From Frondihabitans sucicola (GTDB lineage Bacteria; Actinomycetota; Actinomycetes; Actinomycetales; Microbacteriaceae): DNA of 64,000 bases. Below the pieces are notes generated by a model. The model was given only the letters and a program-made list of their open reading frames with translations. It made no database searches and was not told the origin of the DNA. This document shows positions 27,756 through 37,510 of the stretch, piece after piece. Position numbers and translations under genes: made by a program. Location of the stretch: positions 1,736,001 to 1,800,000 of the forward strand of contig NZ_AP027732.1 in the NCBI RefSeq assembly GCF_030296615.1, in the 5' to 3' direction. Each line of letters begins with the position of its first letter. Position 1 is the first letter of the stretch.

Positions 27756-29003
27756 ATGCCTTCTCCCGTCACCCCGCCCCGCGGCATGCGCGACTTCCTC
27801 CCCGCCGACAAACGTCGCCGCGACCTCGTCCTCGACGTCATCCGCTCGACCTACCGCTCCTTCGGATTCGACGAGATCGAGACCCCGGTCGTCGAAGACA
27901 GTGCGCGGCTGCACGCCGGCCTCGGCGGCGACAACGAGAAGCTGGCGTTCGCGGTGATGCGTCGCGGCATCGGGGTCGAAGACCTGCGCGGGGCGGAGAC
28001 GCCCCTCGACCTCGCCGACCTCGGCCTCCGCTTCGACCTCACGGTGCCGCTGGCCCGCTTCTATGCGACGCACCGGGCCGCCCTCCCTCCCGTGTTCCGA
28101 TCGATTCAGATCGCTCCCGTCTGGCGCGCCGAGAAGCCGCAGAAGGGGCGCTACCGCCAGTTCGTCCAGTGCGACATCGACATCATCGGCGAACCGGGCG
28201 CCATGGCCGAGATCGAACTGCTGTCGGCGACGTCGGCCGTGCTGGGTGAACTCGGGCTGACCGGAACCTCGATCCGGATCAACGATCGCAGGATCCTGCT
28301 CGCCCTCCTTTCGCACTGGAAGGTACCGATCGAGCGCTTCGACCTCGCTCTCGTCATCATCGACAAGCTCGACAAGATCGGCGTCGCCGGGGTCGTGAAA
28401 GAGCTTTCCGAGATCGGAGTACCGGTCGACGGCCTCGCCGAGCAGCTCGAAGAGCTCGCCGGAGCCACCTGGGAGTCGGTGTCCGCTCCCTCCCACCCCG
28501 AGTGGCTCGATGCCGGCGCGTTCGCCGATCTCCTGGCGCTCAGGGCGGCCCTTCCCGAGGCCCGACTCGAGTTCGATCCGACCCTGGTCCGCGGCATGGG
28601 CTACTACACCGGCACGATCTTCGAGGTCGCTCACCCCGACTTCGGCTACTCGCTCGGCGGTGGCGGCCGCTACGACGGAATGATCGGCCGGTTCCTCGGG
28701 GCCGACGTTCCGGCCGCCGGTTTCTCGCTGGGCTTCGAGCGCCTGGTCGACCTCGTGGAGCTGCCGGCCGACGCGAGCGGCGAAGGAGTCGTTCTGCTGT
28801 ACGACGAGGCGCAGGATCCTGCCGCCCTCGTCCGTCTCCAACACGAGGTCGCTGCGACGCAGGGCCGGGTGAGACTCGATCGCAAGGCCAAGAACCTGAA
28901 GAATCAGCTGTCCGGCCTGGCTGCGCTCGGCTACGGCCGATTCGCGATCGTGTCTCGCGCCGAGGTGTCGGCCGACGAGCTGGAGTTCCGCACCTTGGCG
29001 TGA
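27756..29003 (+). CDS. hisS: Histidyl-tRNA synthetase
   Basis: 415 residues, class II synthetase. Motif 1 region FGFDEIETPVVED, motif 2 RYRQFVQCDIDIIG, the histidine-specific RGMGYYTGTIFEV and motif 3 GFSLGFERLVDLV are intact. It charges tRNA-His with histidine in the cytoplasm. ATG 27756 gives the typical start MPSPVTPPRGMRDFLPADK. No ribosome-binding site is evident, and AAGAAT 7 bases upstream could act as a poor -10 for a leaderless message. The alternative is a promoter at TAGAGT 27682 with a 60-base leader. The C-terminal anticodon domain is compact but complete. Confidence 0.95.
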   Translation: MPSPVTPPRGMRDFLPADKRRRDLVLDVIRSTYRSFGFDEIETPVVEDSARLHAGLGGDNEKLAFAVMRRGIGVEDLRGAETPLDLADLGLRFDLTVPLARFYATHRAALPPVFRSIQIAPVWRAEKPQKGRYRQFVQCDIDIIGEPGAMAEIELLSATSAVLGELGLTGTSIRINDRRILLALLSHWKVPIERFDLALVIIDKLDKIGVAGVVKELSEIGVPVDGLAEQLEELAGATWESVSAPSHPEWLDAGAFADLLALRAALPEARLEFDPTLVRGMGYYTGTIFEVAHPDFGYSLGGGGRYDGMIGRFLGADVPAAGFSLGFERLVDLVELPADASGEGVVLLYDEAQDPAALVRLQHEVAATQGRVRLDRKAKNLKNQLSGLAALGYGRFAIVSRAEVSADELEFRTLA

Positions 29004-29012
29004 TCCTCGTGA

Positions 29013-30401
<1,389 letters not shown>

Positions 30402-30427
30402 TACTCGCGCCGCCACCGTCCAGGCTG

Positions 30428-30466
30428 AGGCCCGTCCCGCGTTCGCGCGGGGCGGGCCTTCGTTTT
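30428..30466 (+). terminator. Rho-independent terminator of eno
   Basis: 14-bp stem (30428-30441 with 30446-30459, one G.T pair) capped by a TTCG tetraloop and followed by TTCGTTTT. The most classical terminator in the window, 26 bases after the eno stop. Confidence 0.92.
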
Positions 30467-30530
30467 GCTCGTCGGGCGCCGTCGCCGGGCTGCCCTCCCT
30501 GTGCCCGGCGCTCCTTCGTGCGACGCGCGC

Positions 30531-30617
30531 TCCCGAAATCGAAGGGGATTTTCGCGCAGACCCGCTTCGAGCCGCATGGGTTGCGCCGCCCACCGAGAAT
30601 TCCCTTCGATTTCAGGA
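30531..30617. repeat. Large inverted repeat between eno and ftsB
   Basis: Arms of 24 bases (30531-30554 and 30594-30617; core CGAAATCGAAGGG) with few mismatches enclose a 39-base GC-rich loop. Since eno already has its own terminator upstream, this element is not needed for that and may act on ftsB or serve another role. Confidence 0.65.
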
Positions 30618-30657
30618 GACGCCGGGCAGCGGAGCAGGATCCCGCGCAGTTGTCGCT

Positions 30658-30663
30658 TAGGGT
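30658..30663 (+). promoter_or_regulatory. -10 element for leaderless ftsB
   Basis: TAGGGT lies exactly 6 bases (CGGAGC) before the ftsB ATG, too close for a conventional ribosome-binding site. The same six-base spacer occurs before the peptidase gene at 54314. Confidence 0.6.
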
Positions 30664-30669
30664 CGGAGC

Positions 30670-31215
30670 ATGCCCCGCGACACCACCGACCACGCCACGA
30701 GCGACGACGCCGGCAAGAACCGCCGCGTGCCCGTGAGCCTGCCGGCGATGGAGACCGCCGCAGGAGGTTGGCTCCGCGGCATGCGCTTCTCGGGGTTCAG
30801 TCTGCTGATGCTGGTGATCATCGTCCTGTTCGTCGTGATCCTGGCCCCGAGTCTCCGTACTCTGATCCAGCAGCAGCAACAGATCTCGTCGCTGCAGTCA
30901 GCTGTCGACAAGCAGAAGTCCGACGTCAACGCTCTGAAAGACGACGTCGCGCGCTGGAACGACCCCGCCTACATCGAGGCGCAGGCCCGCGATCGGCTGC
31001 TCTACGTGTATCCCGGCGAGTACAGCTATCTCGTCATGAATGCCGACAAGGCGTCGACGACGCCCACCACGTCGTCGGGCGCAGCGATCTCGAAGAAGAT
31101 CCAGACCCCCAAGGTCGACTGGGTCGGCGCCATGATGTCGTCGGTCCTCGACGCCGGGCTCACCGACGAGCCCGCGACGAAGCTCGTGGCCCCCGACATC
31201 AGCGGCAGCAAATAG
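30670..31215 (+). CDS. Septum formation initiator, FtsB/DivIC family
   Basis: 181 residues: a 40-residue cytoplasmic N terminus, one membrane helix (LLMLVIIVLFVVILAPSLRTL, about 45-65), a coiled coil (QQQQQISSLQSAVDKQKSDV onward, about 67-95), the family motif WNDPAYIEAQARDRLLYVYP, and a Ser/Thr-rich outer tail. FtsB/DivIC proteins join the divisome complex with FtsL and FtsQ. Its place between eno and DUF501 is the standard actinobacterial one. Likely leaderless. Whether to call it FtsB or DivIC is naming convention only. Confidence 0.93.
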   Translation: MPRDTTDHATSDDAGKNRRVPVSLPAMETAAGGWLRGMRFSGFSLLMLVIIVLFVVILAPSLRTLIQQQQQISSLQSAVDKQKSDVNALKDDVARWNDPAYIEAQARDRLLYVYPGEYSYLVMNADKASTTPTTSSGAAISKKIQTPKVDWVGAMMSSVLDAGLTDEPATKLVAPDISGSK

Positions 31216-31244
31216 CCGAATCGGCCAGGTATCGTGGAGGGCTC

Positions 31245-31781
31245 ATGACAACGCCTCCCTTCGCCCCCGTGACCGAGCACGACGTCTTCGTCGTGACCCA
31301 GCAGCTGGGCCGACCCGCGCGTGACGTCATCGGCGTCGCAGCGCGCTGTGTGTGCGGCAACCCGACCGTCGTCTCGACGAAGCCGCGCCTCGGCGACGGA
31401 ACCCCGTTCCCCACTCTCTATTACCTGTGCCACCCCGGTGCGACGGCCGCCATCTCGACCCTCGAGGCGAACGGGGTCATGGCCGAGTTCACCGAGTTGC
31501 TCGCCGCCAGCCCCGAGCTGCAGAGCCAGTACCTGGCCGCGCACGAGGCCTATCTCAGCGACCGCGAGAGCATCGAGCACGTCGACGAGATCGACCATGT
31601 CACTGCGGGTGGCATGCCCGAGCGCGTCAAGTGCCTGCACGCGCTCGCCGGCCACGCCTTGGCGGCGGGCCCGGGCGTGAATCCGTTCGGTGACCTCGCT
31701 CTCGAGCGCGCCGCGTGGAGCCCCGACGTCTGCACGTGCCCCGACTACTCCGCGGCCACCGACGCCCCAGCAGCCGAGTAG
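31245..31781 (+). CDS. DUF501 protein
   Basis: 178 residues of the actinobacterial DUF501 family, function unknown. Conserved cysteines appear in AARCVCGNP, YYLCHPG, VKCLHALAGHALAAGPG and DVCTCPDY, a pattern that could bind metal. A -10-like TATCGT (31230-31235) and GGAG directly precede the ATG. In relatives the gene is followed by an exopolyphosphatase (ppx); here an S8 protease takes that place. No membrane segment or signal peptide. Confidence 0.93.
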   Translation: MTTPPFAPVTEHDVFVVTQQLGRPARDVIGVAARCVCGNPTVVSTKPRLGDGTPFPTLYYLCHPGATAAISTLEANGVMAEFTELLAASPELQSQYLAAHEAYLSDRESIEHVDEIDHVTAGGMPERVKCLHALAGHALAAGPGVNPFGDLALERAAWSPDVCTCPDYSAATDAPAAE

Positions 31782-31788
31782 AAACGCA

Positions 31789-33054
31789 GTGCGCAGGATC
31801 CCACGTCTCGGCGCCCTCTCGGCCTTCGCCGTCGCGCTCTCGATCCTGCTCGTTCCCAATCTGCTCTCGGCCGACTCGGCGCGTGCCGAATCCCTCCGCG
31901 ACCGCGAGTACTGGCTGAACGACTACGGAATCCGGCAGGCCTGGTCGACCACCGAAGGGCAGGGCGTCACCGTCGCGGTCATCGACACGGGGGTCGACGG
32001 CACCGTGCCAGAACTGCAGGGTGTCGTGTCGGGCGGAACCGACTTCTCGGGCACGGGTGCGTCGAACGGGCAGAAGCCGATCGACGAGGACTCCTCACAC
32101 GGCACCCTCGTCGGATCCCTGATCGCGGGGCGAGGGACGGGCCCGACCTCCGGCATGATCGGCGTGGCTCCGAAGGCGAACCTCCTGTCGATCTCGGTCG
32201 GTTTCGGATCGAAGGCGGTCGACCCCGACGGACAGATCGCCAAGGCGGTCGTCTGGGCGGTCGACCACGGGGCCAAGGTGATCAATATGTCGCTGACCCG
32301 GAACACGCTCGACTGGCCGGCGAGCTGGGACAAGGCGTTCCTCTACGCGATGCAGCACGGCGTCGTGGTCGTTGCGGCCGCCGGCAACCGGGGGAGCGGA
32401 ACCGACGAGGTCGGTGCTCCCGCGACGATGCCGGGCGTCCTCACGGTGGCGGGCGTCGACCAGTCGAAGAACGCCAGCTTCGACGCCTCGAGCCAGGGGA
32501 TCACGATCGGCGTGGCCGCTCCGAGCGAGGGCCTGGTCGGGGTCGCGCCCGGCGGCGACTACCTCCTCTGGTCGGGCACCAGCGGTGCGACCCCGATCGT
32601 GGCGGGTGTCGCCGCGCTCGTGATCGCCGCGCACCCGGGCATCTCGGCGGACGACGTGATCCAGCGCATCGTCTCGACGGCCACGCCCAAGGGCTCCCCG
32701 TCGCCGGGGCCGATCTACGGCCACGGTCTCGTCGATGCCGAAGCCGCCGTCACGGCCGACGTGGCGCACGTGACGACAAATCCGCTCGGCGACCTCTCCG
32801 AGTGGATCCGGCTGCATCGGCGGGCTGCCGCGACGCCTCAGCCGACGTCGTCACCGGTGCCCACCAGTCGGGTCACGGCGACACCGACGACGGCTGTCGC
32901 CAATAGAGACGAAAACGCTGGATTCCTGCCGACAGTCGAGGGCTGGAGAGCGTTCGGCATCCCGCTCGCGGTTTATTCTCTCTTTGGAGTCATCTTGCTC
33001 GCCGTCGTCATCGGGGCCGTGCGGCATTTCAGAAGGTTGCGAGCCAGGCGCTAG
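31789..33054 (+). CDS. Secreted, membrane-anchored S8 (subtilisin-like) protease
   Basis: 421 residues from GTG 31789, 7 bases after DUF501. Signal peptide (residues 1-33, ending SARAES), then the S8 domain with Asp66 (VAVIDTGVDG), His104 (DSSHGTLVG), oxyanion Asn200 (AAAGNRG) and Ser265 (WSGTSGATP). A Pro/Thr-rich linker (about 350-380) leads to one C-terminal helix (VYSLFGVILLAVVIGAV) and a basic tail, so the enzyme faces outward on the membrane. This layout resembles mycosins, but no type VII secretion gene is present here. Substrate unknown. Confidence 0.92.
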   Translation: MRRIPRLGALSAFAVALSILLVPNLLSADSARAESLRDREYWLNDYGIRQAWSTTEGQGVTVAVIDTGVDGTVPELQGVVSGGTDFSGTGASNGQKPIDEDSSHGTLVGSLIAGRGTGPTSGMIGVAPKANLLSISVGFGSKAVDPDGQIAKAVVWAVDHGAKVINMSLTRNTLDWPASWDKAFLYAMQHGVVVVAAAGNRGSGTDEVGAPATMPGVLTVAGVDQSKNASFDASSQGITIGVAAPSEGLVGVAPGGDYLLWSGTSGATPIVAGVAALVIAAHPGISADDVIQRIVSTATPKGSPSPGPIYGHGLVDAEAAVTADVAHVTTNPLGDLSEWIRLHRRAAATPQPTSSPVPTSRVTATPTTAVANRDENAGFLPTVEGWRAFGIPLAVYSLFGVILLAVVIGAVRHFRRLRARR

Positions 33055-33093
33055 CCTGGTTCCCGTCCACACCTACCTAGGAGTCCATTTCTC

Positions 33094-34602
33094 GTGCCCA
33101 AAATTCTCATCGTCGGCGGCGGCTACGCCGGTTTCTACACCGCCTGGAAGCTCGAGAAGTGGCTGCGCAAGGGTGAGGCCGAGGTCACTGTCGTCGACCC
33201 GCTGCCGTACATGACCTACCAGCCGTTCCTCCCCGAGGTCGCTGCCGGTTCGATCGAGCCTCGCCACGCCATCGTCTCGCTGCGTCGTCACCTCAAGCGC
33301 ACCAACGTGATCACGGCGAAGGTGTCGAAGATCGACCACGCCACCAAGACGGCCACCATCACGCCCGAGGTCGGCGACGAATGGACCATCGACTACGACC
33401 AGGTCGTCGTCACGGCCGGTGCCGTCTCGCGCACGTTCCCGATCCCCGGTGTCGCCGACGAGGCCATCGGCCTCAAGACGATCGAAGAGGCCGAGGCCAT
33501 CCGCGACAAGCTCCTCACCAACTTCCAGAAGGCCGCCAACCTCCCCGCCGGCCCCGAGCGCGACCGCCTGCTCACGACCGTCGTCGTCGGCGGCGGCTTC
33601 GCCGGCATCGAGATCTTCGCCGAGCTGCGCAGCTTCGCGACCGACCTCCTCAAGAATTACCCCGGCCTCACGATCGACGACACCCACTTCCATCTCGTCG
33701 AGGCGATGGGCAGGATCATGCCCGAGGTCGCCCTCGAGACCAGCCACTGGGTGCTCAAGAACCTGGCCGAGCGGCAGGCCATCGTGCATCTCGAGACGCA
33801 GCTGCAGTCGGCCGTCGGCGGCAAGGTCGAGCTCTCGACCGGTGAGTCGTTCGAATCCGACCTCATCATCTGGACCGCCGGCGTCATGGCCAACCCGGTC
33901 GTTCGCAACACCGACTTCCCGCTCGAGGCCCGCGGTCGCATCACCGTGCAGCCCGACCTTCGCATCATCACCGAAGACGGCACCGTCGTGCCCGACGCGT
34001 GGGCCTGCGGCGACGTCGCGGCGACGCCCGACCTCACCGGCGCCGGCGTCGGTGGGTTCTGCGTGCCCAACGCGCAGCACGCCGTCCGCATGGGCAAGCA
34101 GCTCGCGAAGAACCTCACCGCGACTCTCCGCGGCGAGAACACGAAAGACTACAAGCACGACAACCTCGGCGCCGTCGCGGGCCTGGGTCTCGGCATCGGT
34201 GTCTTCCAGAGCGGCAAGTTCGCGCTGAAGGGCTTCCCGGCGTGGGCCGCACACCGCGGTTACCACGGCCTCGCGATGCCGTCGTACGAGCGCAAGATCC
34301 GCGTCGTCACCGGTTGGGCGAACAACATGATCCTGGGTCGCGACATCGCGTCGCTCGACAACGTGACCAAGCCTCGCGCGGCGTTCGAGGAGTTCGCTTC
34401 TCGGCCGAAGCCCGCTGCTCCGGCCGCGCCGGTCGAGGCCGCACCGGCCACGGCGCCCGAGATCGGGAAGCCCGCCGGCGAGCCCGGCCCGGCCTACGCC
34501 AACCCCGCCGACGGCGAGAAGAAGGCCGCACCCGTCAAGAAGGCCGCCGCGCGCAAGCCGGCCGCGAAGAAGGCGTCGGAGCCCGCTCCCGCCGCCGAGT
34601 AG
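33094..34602 (+). CDS. ndh: Type II NADH:quinone oxidoreductase
   Basis: 502 residues. FAD-binding ILIVGGGYAGFYTAWKLE at the N terminus, NADH-binding TTVVVGGGFAGIEIFAELRS near residue 170, and a late motif AWACGDVAATPD. NDH-2 passes electrons from NADH to menaquinone without pumping protons. GTG 33094 has TAGGAG 10 bases upstream. The final 80 residues are an Ala/Pro/Lys-rich extension (KKAAAR, KPAAKKA) absent from most NDH-2, likely disordered and positively charged. A strong hairpin follows the stop. Confidence 0.93.
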   Translation: MPKILIVGGGYAGFYTAWKLEKWLRKGEAEVTVVDPLPYMTYQPFLPEVAAGSIEPRHAIVSLRRHLKRTNVITAKVSKIDHATKTATITPEVGDEWTIDYDQVVVTAGAVSRTFPIPGVADEAIGLKTIEEAEAIRDKLLTNFQKAANLPAGPERDRLLTTVVVGGGFAGIEIFAELRSFATDLLKNYPGLTIDDTHFHLVEAMGRIMPEVALETSHWVLKNLAERQAIVHLETQLQSAVGGKVELSTGESFESDLIIWTAGVMANPVVRNTDFPLEARGRITVQPDLRIITEDGTVVPDAWACGDVAATPDLTGAGVGGFCVPNAQHAVRMGKQLAKNLTATLRGENTKDYKHDNLGAVAGLGLGIGVFQSGKFALKGFPAWAAHRGYHGLAMPSYERKIRVVTGWANNMILGRDIASLDNVTKPRAAFEEFASRPKPAAPAAPVEAAPATAPEIGKPAGEPGPAYANPADGEKKAAPVKKAAARKPAAKKASEPAPAAE

Positions 34603-34620
34603 ATTCCGACCGCACGGTTC

Positions 34621-34652
34621 GCCCCCGACCGCACATTAGTGTGGTCGGGGGC
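34621..34652. terminator. Terminator after ndh
   Basis: GCCCCCGACC (34621-34630) pairs perfectly with GGTCGGGGGC (34643-34652) around a 12-base loop. It lies 18 bases past the ndh stop. No T run. Confidence 0.75.
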
Positions 34653-34685
34653 GTACTTCGTGCTCGGAGCGCTTCTGCGGAGGAT

Positions 34686-34890
34686 GCCCCCGTAGCCCGA
34701 TCGGTACGACGATGGAGTCGACCGAAATCGTGGTTCGGTTGAGAAAGAGGAATGCCCCCGTAGCCCGATCGGCACGACGGTACAGTCGACCGAAATCGTC
34801 GTTCGGTTGAGAAATGAGGAAGGCCCCCGTAGCCCGATCGGCACGACGATGGAGTCGACCGAAATCGTTGTTCGGTTGAGAAAGAGGAAT
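34686..34890. repeat. Three tandem 68-69 bp repeats, each starting with a copy of the tRNA 5' end
   Basis: Units start at 34686, 34754 and 34823, directly followed by the tRNA gene at 34891. Each opens with GCCCCCGTAGCCCGATCGG, differing from the real tRNA's first 19 bases only at one position (G for A). Then comes a leader-like segment with a 9-bp stem TCGACCGAA/TTCGGTTGA and a purine-rich end GAGAAAGAGGAAT. Units are over 90 percent alike by eye. The array ends exactly where the tRNA begins. Confidence 0.92.
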
Positions 34891-34964
34891 GCCCCCGTAG
34901 CCCAATCGGCAGAGGCAGGCGACTTAAAATCGCTTCAGTCAGGGTTCGAATCCCTGCGGGGGCA
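34891..34964 (+). tRNA. tRNA with anticodon UAA (Leu by decoding)
   Basis: 74 bases fold as a cloverleaf: acceptor GCCCCCG/CGGGGGC, D arm, anticodon stem GGCGA/TCGCT (one G.T pair), loop CTTAAAA with anticodon TAA, T arm CAGGG-TTCGAAT-CCCTG, discriminator A. CCA is not fully encoded. Anticodon UAA reads the rare UUA leucine codon. Bacterial tRNA-Leu normally has a long variable arm, whereas this one has only about five bases. Its promoter must lie within or before the repeat array. The converging membrane-protein gene ends 9 bases downstream. Confidence 0.9.
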
Positions 34965-34972
34965 CCGCTGCG

Positions 34973-37324
34973 CTAGATCAGGTCGTCGGCTGCCGGCTCG
35001 ACGTACCGCACCCAGACCCAGGTGCTCAGCGCGATCACGGCGAATGCGATGGCGGCCACGATGAGGGGCAGTACGGGGAAGGCCTCGTCGGGGTTGCCCG
35101 CGTAGACGACGGCGGCACACGCGACGCCGACGACGACGAGACCGACCAGTGTCGGCCGCGACCAGGAGTACAGTGCGCGCCCGGGCAGCCGCCCGATCGG
35201 GACGAGCAGCAGGATCAGGGACCCTAGACCGGTGAGGCACACGGTGGCGAGGGTCTCGCGGCTGATCTCGACGGCGAAATCGGTGCTGGCGGCCGGCAGC
35301 AGCCCGTGGACCACCCAGGCGGCGAACGAGACCACGGCGAGCGACGAGAGCTGCACCGTGGCCAGGATGCCGCCGCGCCGGACGTCGCCCGTCTCGTCGA
35401 GGTCGCGGCCGGCACCGTCGACGAGGAGGCGGCGGCCAGGACGCCCAGGACCATGGGGGGATCGATGTCGAACACGCGCGTGACCAGACAGGCGAGCGCC
35501 GCGGCGACGAGCAGCCCGGGGAGACCCGCAGGTGCAGTCGGAAGCCGAGGCGTCGCCCGACCAGCAGGCTCGGGAGCACGACGCCGAGCGCGTTGATCAG
35601 CCCGAGACCGATGACGATGGCGACGACCAGGCGGACATAGCGGAGCTGGTCGTCGACTCCCGCTGCGAGGGCGACGAGCAGCGCCCCGACGACCAGCGCA
35701 GCGGTGGTCGCGGCCACCGGCGACAGGGTCGGCGAATCGTCGCTCGGGCTGCGCACCCGATTACGGCCCGTGAGCCGGCGCGCCCGAACGGCGAGCCGGC
35801 CACCGAGGGCCGTCGCTGCGAGGCGGAGGGGAGCCAGCACGAGCACGACGAAGATCAGCCCCAGTGCCAGCGCCCAGACCCACGACCATCCTCCGAACCC
35901 TTGCGCGAGGGTGGGGAGGTTGCGTCCGAAGCCGGTGGACCCGGTCCACGACGAGGCCGCGGCCATGGACGAGCCGGAGCCGGCCTCCGCACCGCCGCCG
36001 CCCGATCCTGCGCCCTGGCCGCCTCCGGCACCGGAGCCGCCGGGACCGCCACCGCTTCCGGACCCGGAAGACCCGGACGACCCGCCCGAACCCGGCGCGC
36101 TCGGGGCCGCGCTCGAGGCGGATGGGGAGGGCTGCGGCTGAGACGGCTGAGACGGCGTCGATGGTGGCGTCGTCGCCTGCGGCGTGCTGGTGGACGTCGT
36201 GTCGGCGAAGGTCACCTTCGAGCCGGCGGTCGGGGCCCCGTAGTTGCCGGCGGGATCGCGCTGAGCTGCCTGCACGGTGCGGGTGCCGGCCGGAATGAGG
36301 AGACCGGTCGACGTGCAACGCCAGCGGCCGTCGTGGACGACGGCGGTGCAGACCGGATTGCTGTCGACGTAGGTGGTGACGGTGTCGCCCTCTTCGCCCG
36401 TGCCGTCGAAGACGAGAGGCTGCGCCGACACCGTGGAGTCGGCGACGGGGTGCTGGACGCGCGGGGCCGGGGAGCCTCCCGGTCGATCGTGATCGAGATC
36501 GCCGACGAGGCCGAGGAGACGGGCACGTCGGGAATCGCGGCGGACGACTGCGTGGCCGTCGCGACGTACGAGCCGGAGGGCACCGTCGACGCCGGAAGAG
36601 TCGCCTGCCAGGCGCCGGTCGAGTCGGCCACCGCCTTGATCTGAACGGCGGTGCCGGTCTTCGCCGCGGTGACGGTGGCGACGACGCCGGCCCGCGGGTA
36701 GGCGATGCCGCTGACGCGGGCGCCCTTGGCGAGGCCCGAGGCCGTGGCGAAGACGGGAGGGGTCAGGACCGAGAAGGTCGGTGACTGGACGTCGGCGAGC
36801 GAGGTGTTCTTGACGTCGCGAACCGTGAGCCTCTGGCCGGCGCCGCTGGTGACGGTGATCCGGCAGCTCCAGGTTCCGTCGGCGGGAACGACGAAGTCGG
36901 GGCAGAGCGAGGACGCAGGATGCACCGGGTCGAGGATGCGCAGTGTCGCACCGGGCGTCGCCGTGCCGCGCGCCGTGGTTCGCGCGGAATCGGAGTTGGC
37001 GACCTGGATCGTCGGTTCGACCGGAGGAGCGGGCGTCGGCGACGCGATGTTGGTCGAGCCCGAGCCGGGAGCGGCGCCTGCTCCGGCAGGGGGAGCGGAG
37101 GCTGCTGCATCGGCCGGTGACTGCGAGCCAGCGATTCCCGCGAGGGCGAGGGCGAGCACGGCCAGAGTCGCGCCGACGATGCCCATCGTGCGACGCCCGT
37201 GAACCAGTCGCCTCGCGAGAACCGGGCTGCTCCCGGGCAAGACGGCATCACGCTCGCCGCCAAGGGCCGCGGAGCGTGTCGAGCTGGGGGTCGTGTTGGT
37301 GAGCACTGTCACCCAGTTACGCAA
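34973..37324 (-). CDS. Large membrane protein with Ig-like N-terminal domains (three frameshifts)
   Basis: Not recognised as a named family. After three single-base corrections (36469-36472, 35518-35521 and about 35427-35430) it reads as one protein of about 785 residues. It has a signal-type helix (MGIVGATLAVLALALAGIAG), three to four Ig-like beta segments (repeated GTATPGATLRI, AKGARVSGIAYPRAG, GTGEEGDTVTTYVD), a Ser/Gly/Pro low-complexity linker, then about eight membrane helices to the end. It appears exported, with a large outer domain. Start uncertain: TTG 37324 or an internal ATG near 37188. Neighbours are the tRNA and lemA-htpX. Three errors in one gene leave some doubt about exact joins. 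Confidence 0.72.
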
Positions 37325-37510
37325 TTTCTGGGGTACAAGTCAATCCACCGTGCGGTTGATCTCGGGAAGAGTATGTGAATCGTTAGCAAACTCCGGGTGC
37401 CGTAGAACAACACGGGTCGGCGTGAGTTAGCTCCGAGAATGCCCAGCCGGCTCGGAGGTCTCGCCGAGCCCGCCTATAGTGATTTGCGGATCAACAAGGA
37501 GCTCTCGACC

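Noticed and set aside
31789..33054. Mycosin of a type VII secretion system
   Set aside because: Architecture is similar, but no EccB, EccC, EccD or WXG100 gene is in the window.
34686..34890. CRISPR-like array
   Set aside because: The units are contiguous copies without variable spacers, and each starts with a tRNA fragment; no cas genes.
34973..35475. Separate small membrane-protein genes within the frame-broken Ig-like gene
   Set aside because: The pieces join smoothly after one-base corrections and have no own start signals.
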